IMG/VR virus record: IMGVR_UViG_3300012685_000004
Span: 1-44,634 of that record
Strand: one strand, 5' to 3'
Length of the DNA stretch: 44,634 bases
Source of the DNA: a virus
Part shown: positions 7,041 to 12,553 of the stretch, piece after piece
How positions within the stretch are numbered: position 1 is the first letter of the stretch
How the letters are laid out: every line of letters starts with the position of its first letter
Translations under genes and position numbers: made by a program
The notes under the pieces: generated by a model
What the model was told of the DNA's origin: nothing
Database searches by the model: none
What the model saw: the letters and a program-made list of their open reading frames with translations, nothing else

Positions 7041-7386
7041 CGCCAAAATATTTGGTGACAGGGCTTGACACGATAGCAGGCTCGCCAGCGCGTCCAAATT
7101 TCCGCCATACCTGACATCGGTTTTGCAAAAATAACGCACCGGTGACGCTGTAATCGAGCCGAACTATTCGCCAACAATGTCCAAACTTTTTGGAATAATA
7201 TTTCAAATCAGGCCAAAATGGCGCTAGGCCAAATCGGCAGCAAGGTCAAGCGCCAGCGCCAAAATAATTGGTGACAACTGCAAAAAGAGTTTCGGAAATG
7301 ATCTTGACACGATAGCAGGCTCGCCCGTGCGTCCAAATTATTTGGGTACTATGGGTCAAAACCAAAAAAATAACGCATCGGTGGCG
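7041..7386. repeat. imperfect direct repeat with promoter cores
   Basis: Block 1 (7041-7147) and block 2 (7257-7386) share three conserved pieces in the same order. The first is a type B dyad with TGACA (7041-7060, 7257-7276). The second is an exact 23-bp repeat (7064-7086, 7303-7325). The third is AAAATAACGCAYCGGTGRCG (near 7128-7147 and 7367-7386). The exact repeat holds the -10 TATCGT of a leftward promoter, and the -35 TTGGAC follows in both copies (7092-7097, 7331-7336). In block 2 the -35 overlaps a type B site (7333-7345). Confidence 0.75.
7221..7249 (-). promoter_or_regulatory. distal leftward promoter with type A sites
   Basis: Minus strand: -35 TTGACC (7244-7249), 17-base spacer, -10 TAGCGC (7221-7226). 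Type A sites at 7209-7225 (CAGGCCAAAATGGCGCT) and 7225-7241 (TAGGCCAAATCGGCAGC). One of at least four leftward promoters in the region before the ArdC-like gene. Confidence 0.55.
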
Positions 7387-7430
7387 TTCCTATTGCGTGG
7401 TATTTGAATGTAGGTTTTACGGCGTTTTCC

Positions 7431-7463
7431 CAAGAAGAAACCCGGCCCAAAGGGCCGGGTTTC
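7431..7463 (-). terminator. leftward terminator
   Basis: Twelve-bp perfect stem GAAACCCGGCCC / GGGCCGGGTTTC (7437-7463) with a 3-base loop and a TTTCTTCTT tail on the minus strand. It ends the six-gene unit that starts at 8701. Confidence 0.85.
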
Positions 7464-7467
7464 GTTT

Positions 7468-7662
7468 TCAAGGTTTGCGCCAGATCGGTCTGGCCTTGCG
7501 CAGTGTCGCTAATTCACGTTGCAGGCTTTTCCGCTCGCGGTGCGCGTTGGCGTGTGACTTGCTGCCAAGGCGCACCATAGCCCGAATGCGGCGCAACTCG
7601 TGCAAGCCCCAACTGCGCCAACAACGGTATTGGCGCAATTCGTGTCCAATCGGATCGGGCAT
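7468..7662 (-). CDS. basic hypothetical protein, 64 aa
   Basis: Not recognised. It is strongly basic and helical (LRRIRAMVRLGSKSHANAHR) and could bind nucleic acid. Its ATG (7662-7660) directly follows the stop of the 22-residue membrane peptide (TGAATG), which supports coupled translation. Last gene of the unit. Confidence 0.55.
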   Translation of the reverse strand: MPDPIGHELRQYRCWRSWGLHELRRIRAMVRLGSKSHANAHRERKSLQRELATLRKARPIWRKP

Positions 7663-7731
7663 TCAGATCAGACACGCGACGATAAGCGTGCCGCAAGCGG
7701 CAATGATGACGAAGAAAACAAAATCGGTCAT
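7663..7731 (-). CDS. membrane peptide, 22 aa
   Basis: Very short frame between two genes. ATG at 7731 overlaps the upstream stop (ATGA), with TGGAG as ribosome site, and the stop abuts the next ATG. The product is one hydrophobic helix starting MTDFVFFVIIAACGTLIV. The junctions on both sides match those of real genes in this phage. Function unknown. Confidence 0.45.
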   Translation of the reverse strand: MTDFVFFVIIAACGTLIVACLI

Positions 7732-7901
7732 AGCTCCATTTCCGTTTGAGTGTGCGCGTCGCCAAACAATCCGAGATCACATGGCGCTTGCGCGGTTTTG
7801 GGTTTGAGTGGCTGATCAGCCTTGCGCTGCAAGGCGAGGTCTTGCCGGGCTTCACAGCCCGGCAAGCCGGTTTGGCTAAAACGGGATGGTTGCGAGCGCA
7901 T
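7728..7901 (-). CDS. hypothetical protein, 57 aa
   Basis: Not recognised. The C-terminal half looks disordered and ends with an acidic/amphipathic motif (CDLGLFGDAHTQTEMEL) of the kind used to bind protein partners. The start is uncertain: ATG 7901 overlaps the upstream gene by 26 bases, while the frame stays open to 7976. The stop overlaps the next start (ATGA). Confidence 0.5.
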   Translation of the reverse strand: MRSQPSRFSQTGLPGCEARQDLALQRKADQPLKPKTAQAPCDLGLFGDAHTQTEMEL

Positions 7902-8169
7902 AGCGCGTTGCTTCCCGTTGTTCTTCCTTGGCGAGATCGAACGCCACGGGCGCGAACGCGAAATCGGATTTTGCATTGACGCAAGCCGATTTGAATTGCG
8001 CGCTAGCGCGGTAAACCGCTTGCTGCCAAGCGGTCATGTGCTGATAGCCGCGCGCCTTGTCATAGGCGGATGACGTGGCATAGACCTTATGCGTTCCGCC
8101 GCATCCCGCGCGCTGGTAGCGGTCGCGCGCGACATGCTGCAATTCGTGCATGGCGTTAGCGTCAAACAT
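7876..8169 (-). CDS. hypothetical protein, 97 aa
   Basis: Not recognised. The first third reads MFDANAMHELQHVARDRYQR and carries a histidine/glutamate pair, followed by a glycine/cysteine turn and a long amphipathic part (WQQAVYRASAQFKSACVNAK). The start overlaps the previous stop by 8 bases, typical of this unit. HELQH is HExxH-like, but the rest gives no sign of a metallopeptidase domain, so no activity is claimed. Confidence 0.6.
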   Translation of the reverse strand: MFDANAMHELQHVARDRYQRAGCGGTHKVYATSSAYDKARGYQHMTAWQQAVYRASAQFKSACVNAKSDFAFAPVAFDLAKEEQREATRYALATIPF

Positions 8170-8359
8170 AGATCAAGTTTCCGTCGATGAATTGGAAGCG
8201 CTCCGTGACCGTGATAATCCAAAGCTTGCCGGTCTGGCGAATGCGCGGGCGCTCGCCCTCGCAAACGTCGCCAGCGGCGAACATATTGAAGAGCGCGTTT
8301 TCAGCGCGCTCCGCGCTGGTGTACCAAGCGATTTCATTTTCCTGTTCGATGTAGGCCAT
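8162..8359 (-). CDS. hypothetical protein, 65 aa
   Basis: Small acidic/aromatic protein (MAYIEQENEIAWYTSAERAE) ending in a beta-strand-like segment (LWIITVTERFQFIDGNLIYV). It could be a small SH3- or OB-like fold. The start 8359 follows GAGCAAGGGGAAATTGC, and a structured hairpin precedes that leader (8407-8437). Function unknown. Confidence 0.65.
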   Translation of the reverse strand: MAYIEQENEIAWYTSAERAENALFNMFAAGDVCEGERPRIRQTGKLWIITVTERFQFIDGNLIYV

Positions 8360-8406
8360 TGCAATTTCCCCTTGCTCGGAGCGGCATGATTGCCCTCCTA
8401 ATGCCT

Positions 8407-8437
8407 TAGGCCCGGTACGCTTGCGCGGCCGGGCATA
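8407..8437 (-). promoter_or_regulatory. structured intergenic hairpin, copy 3 (GNRA loop)
   Basis: On the minus strand: a 9-bp outer stem with one mismatch, a one-base bulge (C) opposite UA, a 3-bp inner stem CGC/GCG and loop GCAA. Followed by AGGCATTAG and then the GCAAGGGGAA leader of the next gene. It has no U-tract, so it is not a terminator. Same length and plan as copies at 9167-9197 and 9416-9446. Confidence 0.65.
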
Positions 8438-8455
8438 AGAGCAATTTGCGTTAGG

Positions 8456-8701
8456 TCAGACTGAAAACGGATTTGGCAGCGCGATGGCGCGGAGTGTCTG
8501 GGCAATCTGCGCATTGACGGTTTCCAACTGCTTGGAAATGTCGCGGAGCGTCGCGCCGCGAAGTGTCCGGCCGGAATGACCGGGAATGCTGCCAGCGATG
8601 GCCAGCCAACCCTTGCCATCGCGGCGAATACGCCAAGTGCCGGTTGCGTGCCCGACATATTCGCCTTTGCGGAACGCGCTCTTTTCGATGTTCTGATACA
8701 T
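8456..8701 (-). CDS. hypothetical protein, 81 aa
   Basis: Not recognised. The N-terminal part looks beta-rich (GEYVGHATGTWRIRRDGKGW, then LAIAGSIPG) and the C-terminal part helical (LRDISKQLETVNAQIAQTLR). First gene of a six-gene leftward unit. The start 8701 follows CGCCAGCAAGGGGAAATCC. An overlapping frame (8451-8750) is a shadow. Confidence 0.65.
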   Translation of the reverse strand: MYQNIEKSAFRKGEYVGHATGTWRIRRDGKGWLAIAGSIPGHSGRTLRGATLRDISKQLETVNAQIAQTLRAIALPNPFSV

Positions 8702-8740
8702 TCGGATTTCCCCTTGCTGGCGCGGGATTGCGCCTTGGCT

Positions 8741-8778
8741 GGTGTTCCAAATTATTTGGCGTAGGTCAAGATGGCCTA
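8741..8778 (-). promoter_or_regulatory. leftward promoter with type B spacer site and type A site
   Basis: Minus strand: -35 TTGACC (8764-8769), then a 17-base spacer filled by a perfect type B dyad (CCAAATTATTTGG, 8747-8759), then a poor -10 AACACC (8741-8746). A type A site (TAGGTCAAGATGGCCTA, 8762-8778) overlaps the -35. Confidence 0.55.
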
Positions 8779-8807
8779 GTGCCGATTTGTGAAATTATTT
8801 TTGGACA

Positions 8808-8834
8808 AGAAAAAACCCGCTTCGCAGCGGGTTT
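8808..8834 (-). terminator. leftward terminator
   Basis: Stem AAACCCGCT / AGCGGGTTT (8813-8834), tight loop TCGC, and TTTTTTCTTGTCC on the minus strand. It ends the three-gene unit from 9661. Confidence 0.85.
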
Positions 8835-8859
8835 GATCTAGAGGCGATTTAGATCGGGA

Positions 8860-9117
8860 TCAGAGGAAAGCAATTCGGCTGTCATCAGGGAAAGTGTGCG
8901 ATCCGTCGGGTTCGGTGGTTCGGATCAGGCCAATCGACTTTCCCGGTGCAACGTCGTTTGCCTCAAGATATCGAAAGCCCTTGTAGGCGTTGGCTTTCAT
9001 CAGCAAATCGCCAACGAAATATTGCACCGCTGCACGCTGCGCTGCCATTTCATCGGCGCTGCCACGGAACAAGGCGTTAGCGCTGGCTTTGATGGTTTCG
9101 ATCTTGATCGTTTTCAT
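8860..9117 (-). CDS. hypothetical protein, 85 aa
   Basis: Not recognised. An amphipathic helical N-terminus (MKTIKIETIKASANALFRGS) and a middle helix (EMAAQRAAVQYFVGDLLMKA) are followed by a loop-rich end (TTEPDGSHTFPDDSRIAFL). The start 9117 follows GCAAGGGGAACCAAA. Third gene of the unit; a GNRA hairpin (9167-9197) precedes it. Confidence 0.65.
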   Translation of the reverse strand: MKTIKIETIKASANALFRGSADEMAAQRAAVQYFVGDLLMKANAYKGFRYLEANDVAPGKSIGLIRTTEPDGSHTFPDDSRIAFL

Positions 9118-9166
9118 TTTGGTTCCCCTTGCGAGCGACGCGACATCGCGGCGCTTCTAATGCCTT

Positions 9167-9197
9167 ATGCCCGGTAAGCGTTTCCGCTGCCGGGCAT
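9167..9197 (-). promoter_or_regulatory. structured intergenic hairpin, copy 2 (GNRA loop)
   Basis: Minus strand: 8-bp outer stem ATGCCCGG/CCGGGCAT, bulged C opposite UA, 4-bp inner stem AGCG/CGCT, loop GAAA. Flanks CATCGCTTTC upstream and AGGCATTAGAAGCGC downstream are shared with copy 1. It lies between the 52-residue gene's stop and the leader of the 85-residue gene. Confidence 0.7.
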
Positions 9198-9217
9198 GAA
9201 AGCGATGTTGATGGGGC

Positions 9218-9376
9218 CTAGCCTTTGTTCGCCTGATGGATTGCATCAGCGAGCAAGTCATAATCTTCGCGCTCGAACATGCAGCGCGCCATTGGATGCG
9301 CGCGGTCATAGGCCCTAAGCTTTTGAGCGTTCTTGAGTGTCGGAGCGGTGCGGTAGGCGTGCATCAGCTTGTTCAT
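9218..9376 (-). CDS. hypothetical protein, 52 aa
   Basis: Short helical protein (MNKLMHAYRTAPTLKNAQKL; then REDYDLLADAIHQANKG). The start 9376 follows GCAAGGGGAACCAAA, the same leader as its neighbours. It is flanked by GNRA hairpins on both sides. Function unknown. Confidence 0.65.
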   Translation of the reverse strand: MNKLMHAYRTAPTLKNAQKLRAYDRAHPMARCMFEREDYDLLADAIHQANKG

Positions 9377-9415
9377 TTTGGTTCCCCTTGCGAAGCGGAG
9401 CGCTTCTAATGCCTC

Positions 9416-9446
9416 AAGCCGGGTAAAGCTTGCGCTTGCCCGGCTT
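9416..9446 (-). promoter_or_regulatory. structured intergenic hairpin, copy 1 (GNRA loop)
   Basis: Minus strand: 8-bp outer stem AAGCCGGG/CCCGGCTT, bulged C opposite UA, 4-bp inner stem AAGC/GCTT, loop GCAA. Compared with copies 2 and 3, most base pairs differ in sequence but keep pairing. Confidence 0.7.
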
Positions 9447-9466
9447 GAAAGCGATGTAGCTGCGGG

Positions 9467-9661
9467 TTAGTCCGGATATTTCACTTCGGACCAATCATCA
9501 GCGCGAATTCGGTCGCCATAGTAGGCATCCAGTTCGATGGCTTCGGGATATTGCGCGGTGAACCAATCGCGGTTGGTGGCGTTGGCGATGCCTGCGCATT
9601 TGAGGACCATGCCGCTATAGAAGGCTATCGGCAGGTAGAAGTAGCGGTTTGCGGTGTTCAT
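9467..9661 (-). CDS. hypothetical protein, 64 aa
   Basis: Starts MNTANRYFYLPIAFYSGMVL, a hydrophobic, aromatic N-terminus; the C-terminus is acidic and rich in Tyr and Asp (ELDAYYGDRIRADDWSEVKY). Negatively charged DNA-mimic-like small proteins are common among anti-defence proteins, but nothing here proves that role. First gene of a three-gene unit; leader CGCAAGGGGAATTCGAA. Confidence 0.65.
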   Translation of the reverse strand: MNTANRYFYLPIAFYSGMVLKCAGIANATNRDWFTAQYPEAIELDAYYGDRIRADDWSEVKYPD

Positions 9662-9707
9662 TTCGAATTCCCCTTGCGTTGCGGTGCGGATTTGCGCCGT
9701 TCAAAAT

Positions 9708-9737
9708 CCCATAGGCCAATTTGGCCTAGTCTGTCAA
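9708..9737 (-). promoter_or_regulatory. leftward promoter with near-perfect type A operator
   Basis: Minus strand: -35 TTGACA (9732-9737), 18-base spacer, -10 TATGGG (9708-9713). TAGGCCAATTTGGCCTA (9712-9728) is symmetrical except at its centre and fills the spacer. The divergent gene at 9748 starts only 10 bases beyond, so a repressor here could affect both directions. Confidence 0.7.
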
Positions 9738-9747
9738 GAGGGCACGA

Positions 9748-9933
9748 ATGAAGAAAAATCGAGTGGTCGAATTCACGCGGAACTTGCGCAATGGCGACGT
9801 TGTGCAGGCCAGCGAACGGGACAGGGAACTAGACCGGAAGGCGCTGCGCCGCGCGGTCAAGCACAAGGCCAAGGTGACGCTGATCCGCCGCGTTGCCAAG
9901 CCCGCCCACGCGTCGCCACGGCGTGCAGGCTGA
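9748..9933 (+). CDS. small basic protein, 61 aa
   Basis: Highly basic, helical protein (KALRRAVKHKAKVTLIRRVA), likely nucleic-acid binding. First rightward gene after the island, divergent from the 9661 unit and directly before the small terminase gene. A role in packaging or late control is possible but not shown. The ribosome site is weak (AGAGGGCACGA). Confidence 0.6.
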   Translation: MKKNRVVEFTRNLRNGDVVQASERDRELDRKALRRAVKHKAKVTLIRRVAKPAHASPRRAG

Positions 9934-9940
9934 TCAGGCC

Positions 9941-10447
9941 ATGACCGGACAAACCGCGCCAGTGCGCCGCTATGGTTCGCCGCGACCGTTTCGAGCGAAG
10001 CCAAGGCCAGCGGACTACGTGACAGGAAGGCCGACGCTGTACGAGCCAGAATATTGCCAGACCGTGGTCGAGTTCATGGGCGAGGGATATAGCCTGACCG
10101 CATTTGCGGGAGAAATCAGGGTTTCGAAAGACGCGGTTTATGAGTGGATTGATCGCTGGCCAGAGTTTCGCCATGCGGTAAAAATAGCGCGTGCGGCGCG
10201 ATTGCGCGCGCTGGAACGCAAGCTTTTGACAACCAAAATTGGTGTTGGCGTCACTGCTGCAATCTTCGCGTTAAAGAACGCTGATCCCGATGAATGGAAA
10301 GACCTCTATCAGAACGAAACCAACATCAACGTGAACATTCAACAGCTTAGCGATGACCAGTTGATGGCCATTGCTGCGGCAGGCAAGCCAGCGCTGACGA
10401 TAGAGCACGATCCAACGCCAGAAGCGCAACACACTGACGAACGTTAG
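9941..10447 (+). CDS. terminase small subunit, 168 aa
   Basis: Recognises the packaging site and recruits the large terminase. An N-terminal basic stretch precedes a helix-turn-helix of the terminase small subunit type (YSLTAFAGEIRVSKDAVYEW, about residues 48-67). A helical middle (AVKIARAARLRALERKLL) follows, then the motif AIFALKNADPDEWKD near residue 107, which is typical of these subunits. The ATG at 9941 is chosen; the longer frame from 9893 overlaps the preceding gene. The large subunit lies 2.8 kb downstream, separated by small genes. Confidence 0.8.
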   Translation: MTGQTAPVRRYGSPRPFRAKPRPADYVTGRPTLYEPEYCQTVVEFMGEGYSLTAFAGEIRVSKDAVYEWIDRWPEFRHAVKIARAARLRALERKLLTTKIGVGVTAAIFALKNADPDEWKDLYQNETNINVNIQQLSDDQLMAIAAAGKPALTIEHDPTPEAQHTDER

Positions 10448-10714
10448 CATGTTGCAGAATGCAAGTTATGCCTGATATCATTGGGTTTCTTGCGCTATGG
10501 GCAGGGGGCGAGGCGCGCGGCCAGCGACCCACGGGAGGGGGAAAATTTCGCGGGCCAAGCATGCTTATCTCGACACCACCCCCCACCAATCCGCCCAACA
10601 TAAAAAGCCGTCCCGTCATTCTCGATGACCACCCACCGTTAGTCTAACGGTTAGTCTAACCCCCACCGCAAAGCCAATCCCCCTTTCGCGGGATTACCAC
10701 CCACGGAACCCGTC
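10448..10714 (+). other. intergenic region after small terminase
   Basis: No supported gene. An open frame at 10459-10647 has no ribosome site and proline-rich, non-protein-like content. The region contains two GTTAGTCTAAC dyads at its 3' end (10638-10648, 10650-10660) just before the next gene. Confidence 0.4.
10638..10660. repeat. two GTTAGTCTAAC dyads, 12-bp period
   Basis: Two exact copies of the 11-bp palindrome GTTAG-T-CTAAC at 10638-10648 and 10650-10660. They are the upstream members of the seven-copy family that flanks the gene at 10715-11059. Confidence 0.9.
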
Positions 10715-11059
10715 ATGCGCAAATTTTTCGCAACGCTCGCGTTGATGTTTTCGTCGAAGGCGCAGCCGCAGCGGGTCTGGATTTCCGAGTTCTCTACCGC
10801 CCGCGCGGAGGCGGCGGCTCCGTTCGCGCAACTGCCGAGTTTTCTCAATCAGCCGACGCTTGATCTGACCGGCGGGGCCCAACGCTCGGCGGTTTTCAAT
10901 GCCGCAACCAGCTACATCCGCATCGTCGGCGAGGTGCAGTGTGCGATCACCACCAAGGCAGGCGACGCCACCGCCTCGGACATTTTGTTGCCGGCGCTGC
11001 GCCCGGAATATTTCGGCGTCGGCGGCGGCAGCAGCATCAGCATCATCGCCGTGCCATGA
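10715..11059 (+). CDS. putative virion-associated protein, 114 aa
   Basis: The N-terminus is weakly hydrophobic (MRKFFATLALMF), then a beta-rich domain ending in LLPALRPEYFGVGGGSSISI. That ending resembles small phage proteins thought to be head-decoration or virion-surface domains. It is bracketed on both sides by arrays of the GTTAGTCTAAC dyad, which is unusual. The assignment to virion structure is tentative. Confidence 0.55.
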   Translation: MRKFFATLALMFSSKAQPQRVWISEFSTARAEAAAPFAQLPSFLNQPTLDLTGGAQRSAVFNAATSYIRIVGEVQCAITTKAGDATASDILLPALRPEYFGVGGGSSISIIAVP

Positions 11060-11084
11060 ATAATTCCGCCCAAAATCCTTGGCT

Positions 11085-11153
11085 GTTAGTCTAACATCTG
11101 TTAGTCTAACAAGCACCGGTTAGTCTAACTGTTAGTCTAACCGTTAGACTAAC
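11085..11153. repeat. five GTTAGNCTAAC dyads
   Basis: Copies at 11085-11095, 11100-11110, 11119-11129, 11131-11141 and 11143-11153. The last has the central base inverted (GTTAGACTAAC). The last three have a 12-bp period. Together with 10638 and 10650 this makes seven copies within 516 bp. Confidence 0.9.
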
Positions 11154-11162
11154 GGGGCTCAC

Positions 11163-11438
11163 ATGCACAGCAAGGATGTCCTCGCCGCCGAGTTGCGCAA
11201 GGCCGGGTTGCCCGAGATGGCCGACCGCGCCGCCTCCGGCTGGTACCATGATTTCTTGTCGCCGCTGGATACCCCGACGCTGGCGCTGCTCGCCGATCTG
11301 GCGACCGCCGGGACCACGCCAGCGAAGGCGCTGCGCCAGCGCGTGATCGATGGCGAATTCGACGCCACCCAGCAAGAGAGTGATGAATGGGCCGACAGTC
11401 CGGAAGGACGGGAAACCTTCAAGCGGCTATTGCGATGA
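11163..11438 (+). CDS. hypothetical protein, 91 aa
   Basis: Not recognised. All-helical composition: KDVLAAELRKAGLPEMADRA, then a WYHDFLSPLDTPTLALLADL segment and an acidic C-terminal helix. Starts 9 bases after the last GTTAG dyad, so that array may control it. Its stop overlaps the next start (ATGA). Confidence 0.65.
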   Translation: MHSKDVLAAELRKAGLPEMADRAASGWYHDFLSPLDTPTLALLADLATAGTTPAKALRQRVIDGEFDATQQESDEWADSPEGRETFKRLLR

Positions 11439-11725
11439 CCGACGAACCGTTCAAGGCCTTGGAGCCAATCGCTTCAACCCCGGTTTCCCCGGCCACCGGG
11501 ATCGCCGCGCTGGCGCTGAATTTGGCGCTCAAATATCACGACATCAACACCGTGCAGGACGGTGTGCTCTACCAGCAATACAAACTGGAGGGCAAAAATC
11601 TCCCGCCACTTCACCTCGATCATGTGTTCGAAACCGCCATCCGGATGGAAACATTTTTGCTCGGCGCGTCGGAGCGGATCGCGACCATCGTGGTCGAAGC
11701 CATCACCTCGGATGATCCTGAATGA
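11435..11725 (+). CDS. hypothetical protein, 96 aa
   Basis: Not recognised. Mostly helical after a proline-rich start; the central part (ALALNLALKYHDINTVQDGV) and end (RMETFLLGASERIATIVVEA) form long helices. Overlaps both neighbours by 4 bases, a clear operon sign. Confidence 0.65.
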   Translation: MTDEPFKALEPIASTPVSPATGIAALALNLALKYHDINTVQDGVLYQQYKLEGKNLPPLHLDHVFETAIRMETFLLGASERIATIVVEAITSDDPE

Positions 11726-12075
11726 TGGAGCTTCCGAAATGCAGGACATGCGGCGAGCGGCACCCGATGGGACCGTGCCCGCAAACGAGTTCTCGCGGCG
11801 GCGTGGAAAGCAGACACGCAGACGAGAAGCCGCGCTATAGAGCCGACCGCCCCGGTGGCGCTTCCCAAGTGTCGGACAAAACTGATGATGGAGCGCGCGA
11901 TCCTGCATCGGTAGCCGGGATAGCGTCCGGCCCGCGAGAAACCAACAGACCCGGTGATGCTGACGCGGCATCGGGAAAGTCGGGCGGCGACGCCAGCAGC
12001 AAGCCCCCGTCGCCGGTTCGATTTGACCGCACCACCTATCAGCGCGAGTTGATGCGCAAGCGCAGGCAGAAATAA
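11722..12075 (+). CDS. disordered protein with N-terminal zinc motif, 117 aa
   Basis: Begins with KCRTCGERHPMGPC, a CxxC-x9-C pattern that could bind zinc, then about 80 residues of low-complexity Ser, Gly, Asp and Pro, and a basic end (TTYQRELMRKRRQK). Likely an adaptor with a flexible linker. Function unknown. Confidence 0.6.
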   Translation: MMELPKCRTCGERHPMGPCPQTSSRGGVESRHADEKPRYRADRPGGASQVSDKTDDGARDPASVAGIASGPRETNRPGDADAASGKSGGDASSKPPSPVRFDRTTYQRELMRKRRQK

Positions 12076-12197
12076 TGCTGATGATCGGGCTGGCTTGTCG
12101 CGTTTACGTGTGGGTGAGGCATCGCCATTATCGATTGATTACGATGCTGTTTCTACAACATCGAAATGCGCGACTAATGGCGAGGTTTGCGGCATGA
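12075..12197 (+). CDS. basic membrane-like peptide, 40 aa
   Basis: Its ATG overlaps the previous stop (TAATG) and its stop overlaps the next ATG (ATGA), so it fits exactly between two genes. The product starts MLMIGLACRVYVWVRHRHYR and is hydrophobic then very basic. The two precise junctions are the main support. Function unknown. Confidence 0.5.
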   Translation: MLMIGLACRVYVWVRHRHYRLITMLFLQHRNARLMARFAA

Positions 12198-12553
12198 CAA
12201 AACTCAGTGACGACGCCATGCTCGACCTCGGCAAGCTGACGGCCCAGCGCTGTAGCAAGGCGTTCGGCGATGTCGCCCAACTGATCGACGACGAGCATCA
12301 GGTCTACGCGCTGGCGGTGGCGTGCGCGGCGGAATTCAGCATGATGGCGGCTTCGATTTTGCAGGACGGTATGCACGATCAGAACGGCGTCAAGCCATCA
12401 AAGGCGTACACGCTTCATTATGTGCTCCGACAAATCGCCGATGTCTGGGGAGAGAAATCAAACGATGCGAACCCCGATCATCGACGCGATCCGCAAGGAA
12501 TTGAAACGGCAGGGCAAGCAAAATCCGAAGCTGACGGTGATCAACGCCGATAA
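12194..12553 (+). CDS. hypothetical protein, 119 aa
   Basis: Not recognised. Helical N-terminal domain (DDAMLDLGKLTAQRCSKAFG; AVACAAEFSMMAASILQDGM) and a polar tail. The ATG at 12194 follows GAGG and overlaps the preceding short gene. The frame stays open to 12095, but that region is occupied by the 40-residue gene. Confidence 0.6.
   Translation: MTKLSDDAMLDLGKLTAQRCSKAFGDVAQLIDDEHQVYALAVACAAEFSMMAASILQDGMHDQNGVKPSKAYTLHYVLRQIADVWGEKSNDANPDHRRDPQGIETAGQAKSEADGDQRR

Larger units (their letters stand above)
6889..7435. promoter_or_regulatory. long non-coding control region upstream of ArdC-like gene
   Basis: About 550 bp without a supported gene. It holds at least two leftward promoters of the TTGACC-17 bp type (6924-6952, 7221-7249) and two of the form TTGGAC-16 bp-TATCGT (7070-7097, 7309-7336). 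There are four type A sites, five type B sites (6973, 7043, 7181, 7259, 7333; 13 bp each) and an imperfect direct repeat of more than 100 bp. An origin of replication is an alternative reading of the clustered dyads. Confidence 0.6.

Noticed and set aside
7009-7206. Minus-strand frames in the long control region
   Set aside because: They run through the repeat blocks, promoters and dyads, and lack ribosome sites.
7041-7386. CRISPR-like array
   Set aside because: Only two blocks, no regular repeat-spacer alternation, and the shared pieces are promoter and operator elements.
10459-10647. Open frame of 62 codons after the small terminase
   Set aside because: No ribosome site, proline-rich random-looking content, and it runs into the GTTAG repeats.
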